Below are positions 57,384 through 64,000 of a DNA stretch of 64,000 bases, piece by piece. Both the position numbers and the translations under genes were made by a program. Positions within the stretch are counted from its first letter, which is position 1. Each line of letters begins with the position of its first letter. Under the pieces are notes generated by a model that was not told the origin of the DNA, made no database searches, and saw only the letters and a program-made list of their open reading frames with translations. The DNA is taken from the NCBI GenBank assembly GCA_014529385.2, contig CM043954.1, forward strand, positions 9,564,830 through 9,628,829, in the 5' to 3' direction. The DNA comes from Adiantum capillus-veneris. Its lineage: Eukaryota > Streptophyta > Polypodiopsida > Polypodiales > Pteridaceae.

Positions 57384-57391
57384 AGGAGTAG

Positions 57392-58350
57392 TGTTGGCAG
57401 TCAAGGCCAACGACAACAATATCAAGCGGAATTACTTTGCAATTGGCACATCTCATTTTTTGTAGTTCTTGAGCCTATTAATAAAAAGACGGATTGTGGA
57501 TCATCAAAAACTCTTTGTAATTAGATTAATTTGTTCATATGGAAGCCAGGGTGCTCATTGCACTTCCAAATTGTAATTATTGAGTAGGATGGAGCCACAA
57601 TTTTGAACCCTTTGTAAAAACCAAGTGACCTGAGTATATAAGGCACTTAGGTCATTTATAACAGAAGATTTTGGAATTAATAAGGTTACATTGATGAGAA
57701 CTATGTGTCGTGAGAGAGAGAGAGCGAGAGTCTATGTGGGTTTATCCAATTGCTACATGCTGCTCCTTCATTCGATTGACGAGCCAAAAACACCATCGGG
57801 ATAGCCTCAGTGAGGGCTACACGTCTATAGTCAAAATTGCATGCGAAGCGCACAGAAAGAGTTTGCATGCTACAATCTTGAATCAATCGTAGGTATCATA
57901 AACAAACTCTATTTTCATTGATCAAGTACTCGCTGGAACTGGGGCAAGATTATCTATGTGTAGATAGCTTCAAAGTTACATTTTGTAGGGTTTCAAAATT
58001 CTATCTTGCTCTCTAACGCGATTGAATTTCATATGGTTAGGGTTACGTATGTGACTTTAGAGGCTTGGGGATAAGGGTATCCTAGTGAGGGGATAACATC
58101 TTTCAAGTTGCGTGCAAATTTGACTCTGTTTGAGTGATCAGGCATTTACAGATTTGTGGTGTAGTTGTAGGGTCAATATTTAGTTCCAGAGCCTTAGTCA
58201 TTATCAACTGCATATGTGCGGGTTGGTCCTAGCCTGACAAGCTAATGGGATTGTCTACGTGCACCTACCTGTCACTTGTGGCCTCACCAAACATTTATGT
58301 TGACAGGTTGTGTCTAGCACTTTTCAGGCGTGAGTTGCTACCGCAACACA
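57392..58350 (+). repeat. Family C LTR, copy iii (959 bp)
   Basis: TGTTGGCAGTCAAGGCC to CCGCAACACA, diverged from 49979-50951 but collinear throughout (TATATAAGGCACTTAGGTC near 57632; GGGATTGTCTACGTGCACC near 58250). Confidence 0.8.
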
Positions 58351-58446
58351 AGCGCACACCCATCTACAAAGAATTGAGATCTCTACACACATAAATTAAT
58401 GCATGCTTATGTGTGACCACACAAACGTAGTCTTGATGACAAATGC

Positions 58447-58450
<4 letters not shown>

Positions 58451-58525
<75 letters not shown>
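58451..58525 (+). repeat. (CT)n microsatellite
   Basis: Pure CT run of about 75 bases. Confidence 0.97.
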
Positions 58526-58529
<4 letters not shown>

Positions 58530-59169
58530 GAACAGAGAGAACTCTCAAGATTTGGATATGCCGGACACAAAGCAAATCTCTTGGTGAGGCATCAAAGTTT
58601 GGAGCATCATCATGACATATGCTCTTAAAGTAGGAGGATAACGATGCCAAAACACCACTCTCTACCATCAAGAATTCCCACCGATGCCAAGGAGCGCGTC
58701 ATTGCCAAACCACCATCTCTTTGCCATGATTGCGACAATGGACGGAGTGTGACAATGTTCAAAGATGTAACAACAGTGCAAACTTGTTTTGATGGAGATG
58801 CAACACCTAGGAGGTCATTGATGTCATAATTGGAGATGTGATGAGGGCAGCATGTATGTCCATCTAGAAAAATGTGCCCACACTCTTCTCCATAAACAGC
58901 ATCTCTAACCAACTAGACTAGTGCTTTGCTTTCTTATGCTACCTCTACTTTACCAGTTTAATATGACTTTGTGTTCCTACTCTTTCTTATTTGTTGTCTT
59001 AATCTGTCATGCTGTGATTTTTTCTACCATTAGCAAGGTCAAGAGAGCACCCTCTTTCTTGCAAAACTTGTAATGTTTGCTACTAAAAAAGCACCAAAGC
59101 ACCTAACCTAGCCCTTATAAGCTTCATCGCACCATCTGATATATGTGTGTGTGTGTGTGGGACATGTTT

Positions 59170-59171
<2 letters not shown>
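58526..59171. other. Unassigned segment
   Basis: Two short opposing frames near 58625-58912 show no domain. Nothing else seen. Confidence 0.4.

Positions 59172-59256
<85 letters not shown>
59172..59256 (+). repeat. (GA)n microsatellite
   Basis: Pure GA run of about 85 bases. Confidence 0.97.
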
Positions 59257-59259
<3 letters not shown>

Positions 59260-59879
59260 TTGCAATAGGAGCGACTACTACCAGTGGGGCGCTCAAGTGG
59301 TATAGGCCAAACAACATGGGAGGGAAGATAGAGATGTGTTGAGGGAGGTGACATGGTGACCAACAGTTGTTCTCGTGGATGAAGAAGGATCCAATTAGCA
59401 GACACATAGAACTATGTTTTCCAAAATTTATTGGGTTAACTATTTTTTTCCTTGGTGAATACAAGTCACCTCACCACCCATGGCTCAAAATAAACATTTT
59501 CAAAAATCTTGGAAAACCTTGAAGTGCAAATATCATAGGTTTCTAGACAAAACTTAGAGGTATTTGCAAAAAAGTACACTAAAATCCTTAAAGATTTGCA
59601 CATTTCCCTTCCTACAAACTCTATGAATACATGCTATGGAAAGAGAGTACGCTAGAAGACATTTTGACATTTATAGCACCCATTTGTATATTACTTTTCC
59701 CAATTAGATGTTGTCTCACTTTCTTATTAATGCGGAATTTGGAGCTATGAACTTCCAAGTTCTATCAGCAGCTAGATATTTTGCTAGATCAAGTTACCCA
59801 TTTTTGAAGCAGTTTCAACCCTTGTACATTCGGGACCATTAGCCAAGGTATAAAAGGAATTTTCGTAAGGTTAATTCAT
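59257..59879. other. Unassigned AT-rich segment
   Basis: No gene or repeat recognised. Confidence 0.4.
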
Positions 59880-60075
59880 AACCACTGTGTGTTCTAGGGA
59901 GAGGACCAATTACATCTATACCCCATTTCTCAAAAGGACCAAACACCTTGATAGGAGCTTGAAGCTCTTCAAAGAGTCATCGTGGACCTGCTCATTGTTT
60001 GGTAGTCATCACATGTCTTGCACCAATATTGGGTGTCTCTATGTAACCTTTTCCTTAGGTAGCCTTTTTACGAAC
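59880..60075 (-). pseudogene. Tat-like integrase fragment
   Basis: Minus strand shows WCKTCDDYQ (zinc-finger Cys pair, near 60010-60030) and, in another frame, residues corresponding to PFEKWGIDxIGPLPR (near 59895-59940). It resembles 4430-4560. Confidence 0.7.
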
Positions 60076-60549
60076 CTTGTGGATGTGTGAATGCTTGCAT
60101 GTGAGTTTGAAGTGTAATTTGTGCAAGTAGGTAAAAATCGTGATTTTTTTTACACTATGTAGCAGTGCTAGATGGTTTTTGACATTACAAGCAAGATCAA
60201 GGTTATGAGAAAACACTCTCCACCAAGTTTAAAGGGATCTAGATATCTCTAAGAGGTGCATATAGCCTAAAAGCTCCGTCAGAGTCAAAGAAAACTTAAT
60301 GGATTAGGACACTTATATCAACTCACAATCCAATGAAGCTTAACCTGTAATGTTTTCTAAACATAGGGAACAAATCCACTTAGTTTGATCAAAATTTGAC
60401 TTCATATGTACCAAAGGGATAGAAAATTGCGATTTTCTCCCTCCCATACGAAACTGGCTAGGGGTGGAAGTATGCAAGCTACCATCAGTTTCCCTAGCTC
60501 TAAAAACACTATCTACAAAGTAGTCGAATGCAAAGAGAGAGGATTTGAG

Positions 60550-60835
<286 letters not shown>

Positions 60836-61049
60836 GTTGAGGAAGGAGGAGAGGGGAGTGGTGGGCACGTGCTCAGGAGAGGGTCATGTGTGGAGGGTGG
60901 GCCCCAGAGGGCGACAGGGATGGAAAAAATGGTGTGGGGTGGTGGCCACACTACCCCTTGTATCCCCCCCTCATAGGGAGGGTTCCCATGGCCACGCTTT
61001 AAATCCCTCCTTCATAGTCCTCCCATTAAGTCTAGAGGTAATCATACCT

Positions 61050-62330
61050 CTATTTTAGGGTTTGATGGTGAATTGTTTTTGGGTGATGCATCAGTGAAAG
61101 GTGTTGGTTCAAGCCTTTGAAAATAGGGCTTCAACCGCCAACCATTGACTCTAGTTTTGTGGATGCACCCATTAACATCTTGTAAGAGTCAGCTATCGTT
61201 CGAATGCTTGTGTAAAATGACATAGGGGTCTTTCCACCTTGGCATGAACTTGATACCCTTGCGTGTATCTAAATGATTGTTGTACCTTAGGACTAGTATG
61301 CCTTCTATCAAACCTTTGGCGTGAAGTACGGTGTTTTGAACTTGAGGCATCGGATTTCTTCTGTTGTCGCATAGAAATTTATGGCATCTTCTCTATCGAG
61401 TTCCAGGAATTCCAGGTCAAGATCCATTATTTCAGCCATTCCTTAGGGTTGTCACTTCCTTTGTCTAGCCCTTTGAGACTTGCTAACTGCACTTCAATGG
61501 GTAAAATGGACTCCTTACCATAAACAAGCTGAAATGGAATGTAATTAAGAGAAATTCTAAAAGATGTTCGGTATGCCCATAATGTTGTTGATAGATGTTT
61601 ATCCCAATATCCATGTTTGTTGTTTAGTGAGGATTTTGCAGGTCATTCCATCTACCTTCTCCACCAACCCATTACATTAAGGGAATTTGGGTGTAGAGTG
61701 TTGTCGTTGGACTCCTAGTTACTCCATTAATTCACCAGCTAATTCTGCCCTAAAGCCAAGCCCCTTGTTTGAGACGATTTCAAGTGGACTACCAAACCTA
61801 CAATAGATGCTTTAAAAAATGAATTGTTCCACCTTTTTAGCCGTTATCTTGGTTGTTGTGGTAGCTGTTGCCAATGTATTCTTTTCTAGACACTGCTCTA
61901 GGAAAAAGACCTATGGCATCTATGCCCCATTTCTCAAAAGGCCCAAAAGATAGGACGGGAGTTTGTGGCTCAAAAATGAGTTGACTAGTATCAGCTTTTT
62001 GGCATTTTGTGTGCATATCGTACATGAATGGGGTACATCCCTATTGAGACCAGGCCAAGTAAAACTGCTTGCAAATTTTTTTTACTAGTGATGTTTAGTG
62101 CAAAGTGCCCACCACAAACACCATCGTGACATCTTGATATGATTCCTATGATTTCTTGAGAGAGAGGCACTCTTCGAAGGATTTGGTCCTTTCTTTTGCA
62201 ATATAGAGCGTTGTTGATGAGTCGATATCGGGTGGCCTTGTGAGTAAGTGCAGCAACGTCTTTGACTTGTGGTGAAATTGTCAGGGCATTCCCCTGTCTC
62301 TAAAACCTACACAATATCATTCATATCATC
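61050..62330 (-). pseudogene. Second Tat-like pol remnant (C-terminus, integrase, zinc finger)
   Basis: Collinear with 3523-4760. The C-terminal module is at about 61060-61500; the integrase core, with many frame breaks, at 61500-61900; then FEPQTPVLSFGPFEKWGIDAIG (61837-62025); and the HHCC and linker region at 62040-62330. More diverged than the first copy. The left edge adjoins G-rich and microsatellite sequence at 60554-60960, which may be a decayed LTR. Confidence 0.82.
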
Positions 62331-63470
62331 AACACCTTTGTAATGGAATTGGCCTATTTAATTTGAGAGTAGCGGAATTAATGAGAGTACTTTTGAGAAA
62401 TGACTTTATGAGCATAGCGGGTGAACATAATTAAAGATAGAAACATAATCATAGCAATTAGTTAACTTGGCATGAGCAATACTTTTGCAAGAGAGAGAAT
62501 TTAGAGAACATGACAACAATTTGAGGACCGGATTTATGTGGAGCCGGTCCCCCCTCCAATAGGCATTTGTGTTATGATTTCTCCCATTAAGAGAGACTTG
62601 TTACAATACAATCTTTGTGTTCCTTGTAACCTAGGTGATGCAATGAAGATGGAAAGATGCATGCATCACAAGCATAACATAAAATTGAAGAAAGATTTAA
62701 CTATCAGTCCCAAGACCTCAAACACCTTCGAAGGTGGAGAGAGCTAGTAGGGAAGAGGAAGAAGAAACATTTCATAGGAGAAAGAATTAGTTCCTCACTT
62801 ATCATAACTCTTCTTGCTAGCATACATAATAGCATAGTAATGAAGAAGAAGGAGATGGCAAGCTTAAGCATTGAAGCATGGATCTTGGTTGGATTTGCAC
62901 TCCATAGCCAAGAGTGTTGGTGTAGGATCTCAACCTCTACCTATTTGGAGAAGGAGAGGGGGATCTTGTACTTTGCATAGCACACAATGAGAGTGTTTGT
63001 AAGTGTGTGCGGGTGAGTATACCCCCTAAGCAACCCCCTAGCTTGCTTGGGTCGACCCCCCTTGTAGCTCATGATTAAAGCTCATTGGACCCCTCCAAGT
63101 CTCGACAATCACAAGCAAGAGGCATTACAACCAGCAAGGTTAGCCTTGGGAAAAGTGTCCCCCTTTCCCCTTTGAGAGAGAGGACTGGATAAATGAAAAA
63201 TCAATTAATTAAATCTCCTAAACTATCATTGGACCCCTTGGGTGGTGAATCAATATGTTTCAGGCACACCATGAGGGCAACATGAGGAGGAACTTGAAAA
63301 GTGTCCCTTTTGGTTTCTTTGTACCATGCGTGCCTTGTGTGAGTTTGTGGGTGTTCTCTCTCATCCACCCTCTTTTAGGGCTCGCCCCTCATGCATAGAC
63401 CCAATTCCCACCACAAGCTTGGCGCTTATGCACTTTAAGCTTGGGCTCGGTTCTCACCTCAAGTACAACC
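62331..63470. other. Unassigned segment
   Basis: No gene recognised. Two short plus frames (62538-62747 and from 63326) lack domains. Confidence 0.4.
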
Positions 63471-63474
63471 CTAG

Positions 63475-63600
63475 CATGTCGAGCATGTCAAGCACCTCAA
63501 GCATCTCAATCATCAAGCACCTCAAACATCTCAACCACCTCAATCATCAAGCACCTCAAGCACCTTAGTCATCAAGCATGACAAGCAGGACAAGCACCTC
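63475..63600 (+). repeat. Degenerate short tandem repeat, CAAGCACCT / CAAGCATCT
   Basis: About a dozen imperfect 9-mers (TCAAGCACC, TCAAGCATC, TCAATCATC, TCAACCACC). Confidence 0.85.
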
Positions 63601-64000
63601 GAGCTGGGTCGAGTTCCTGCCTCAAGCTCAGCCCTAGGTTACCTAAGGTCAAAGGACTTTTAGACACATTATTGGAGGTCTTCAATGAAGCTAACCCTAA
63701 GGTCTTATGATCCATTGATTAGACTTTATCATTGATAGACCAACTCTCATTTGAGCCCCTTTACCATTGGCCCCATGTTGAGATAGATCTATAAGCACGT
63801 GTCTACATCTTAACCCTTGTTCCCGTGTATTCTCTCACATTAAGTGATCAGTTTAATATGAGAAAATAATTTGGGTTGGTTAGATATTAGATATTAGATT
63901 TTATGCCATTACGAATCTCTTGAAATCATAGTCGTCCTCGACTATGCGGTAGAAGAGATAAAGCATTAGTCATTAGTCAATTTTACTTAGTGGTTAGAGG
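63601..64000. other. Unassigned segment to window end
   Basis: No feature recognised. Confidence 0.4.

Larger units (their letters stand above)
52791..57391 (+). mobile_element. Family C internal region, copy iii (degenerate)
   Basis: Upstream of the LTR at 57392. Plus-strand frames with many stops: DIQWLTERLLRAREEANQA (near 52930), a Cys/His segment CWHCGNIRH (near 54140), a coiled-coil segment (55397-55690 onward), and near the end WRAAWLRAHLDYLVYLV with PWQFLFVKKDHPSWTNYP (56730-56900), matching copies i and ii. No RT or integrase was recognised, so the family may be non-autonomous. The extent to the left is uncertain. Confidence 0.5.

Noticed and set aside
59083-59464. Frames around the GA run as genes
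   Set aside because: Most of their length is the Ser-Leu or Arg-Glu translation of the repeat.
63475-63600. CRISPR-like or regulatory repeat array
   Set aside because: Units are 9-mers without spacers in plant-like DNA; simple slippage explains them.

Overview
This is a gene-poor, repeat-dense stretch of nuclear DNA, almost certainly from a land plant with a large genome. The evidence is Ty3/gypsy elements of two typical plant lineages (a dual-RNase H Tat-like element and a chromodomain Tekay/Del-like element), initiator-Met primer binding sites, Ty1/copia and CACTA remnants, and long GA/GT microsatellites. I see no convincing cellular protein gene, rRNA or tRNA. The species cannot be named from sequence alone.

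Left block (1-24,350): a broken Ty1/copia reverse transcriptase/RNase H ends where a very large Tat-like Ty3/gypsy element begins. That element reads on the minus strand. Its 3' LTR is at 925-3494, then come integrase, an extra archaeal-type RNase H, a degenerate RNase H, RT, protease, gag and an upstream ORF, and its 5' LTR starts at 10128. The 5' LTR is split by a complete Tekay-like chromovirus (element A, 11877-23785, perfect 5-bp target duplication GGGTG). Element A is in turn interrupted in pol by a 1.34-kb inverted-repeat element at a TTAA site (19456-20794).

Middle block (24,350-41,671): a minus-strand gypsy pol remnant with an odd retropepsin-like domain after integrase, a 1.3-kb direct-repeat unit, then a second Tekay-like element B (30077-41671, 5' LTR truncated), also carrying a TTAA element in pol, in the opposite orientation. 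Elements A and B share three features: a 41-codon open exon with a splice-donor-like end inside each LTR, an acceptor-like site just before the main gag frame, and one in-frame TAA between gag and pol. The reading proposed here is that gag starts in the LTR and is made from a spliced RNA that lacks the primer binding site.

Right block (41,672-64,000): old debris. The most striking piece is a decayed minus-strand Pif1-type helicase followed by an endonuclease/exonuclease/phosphatase domain, an architecture expected of Helentron/Helitron2 elements rather than the usual plant Helitrons. Around it are two inverted 288-bp MITEs, a CACTA tnp2 fragment, three copies of the 3' end of an unrecognised LTR element ('family C'), several gypsy fragments, a near-perfect 31-bp inverted repeat, and further GA/GT microsatellites. 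The genes do not form a cellular pathway; they are the replication machinery of mobile elements, mostly inactivated.
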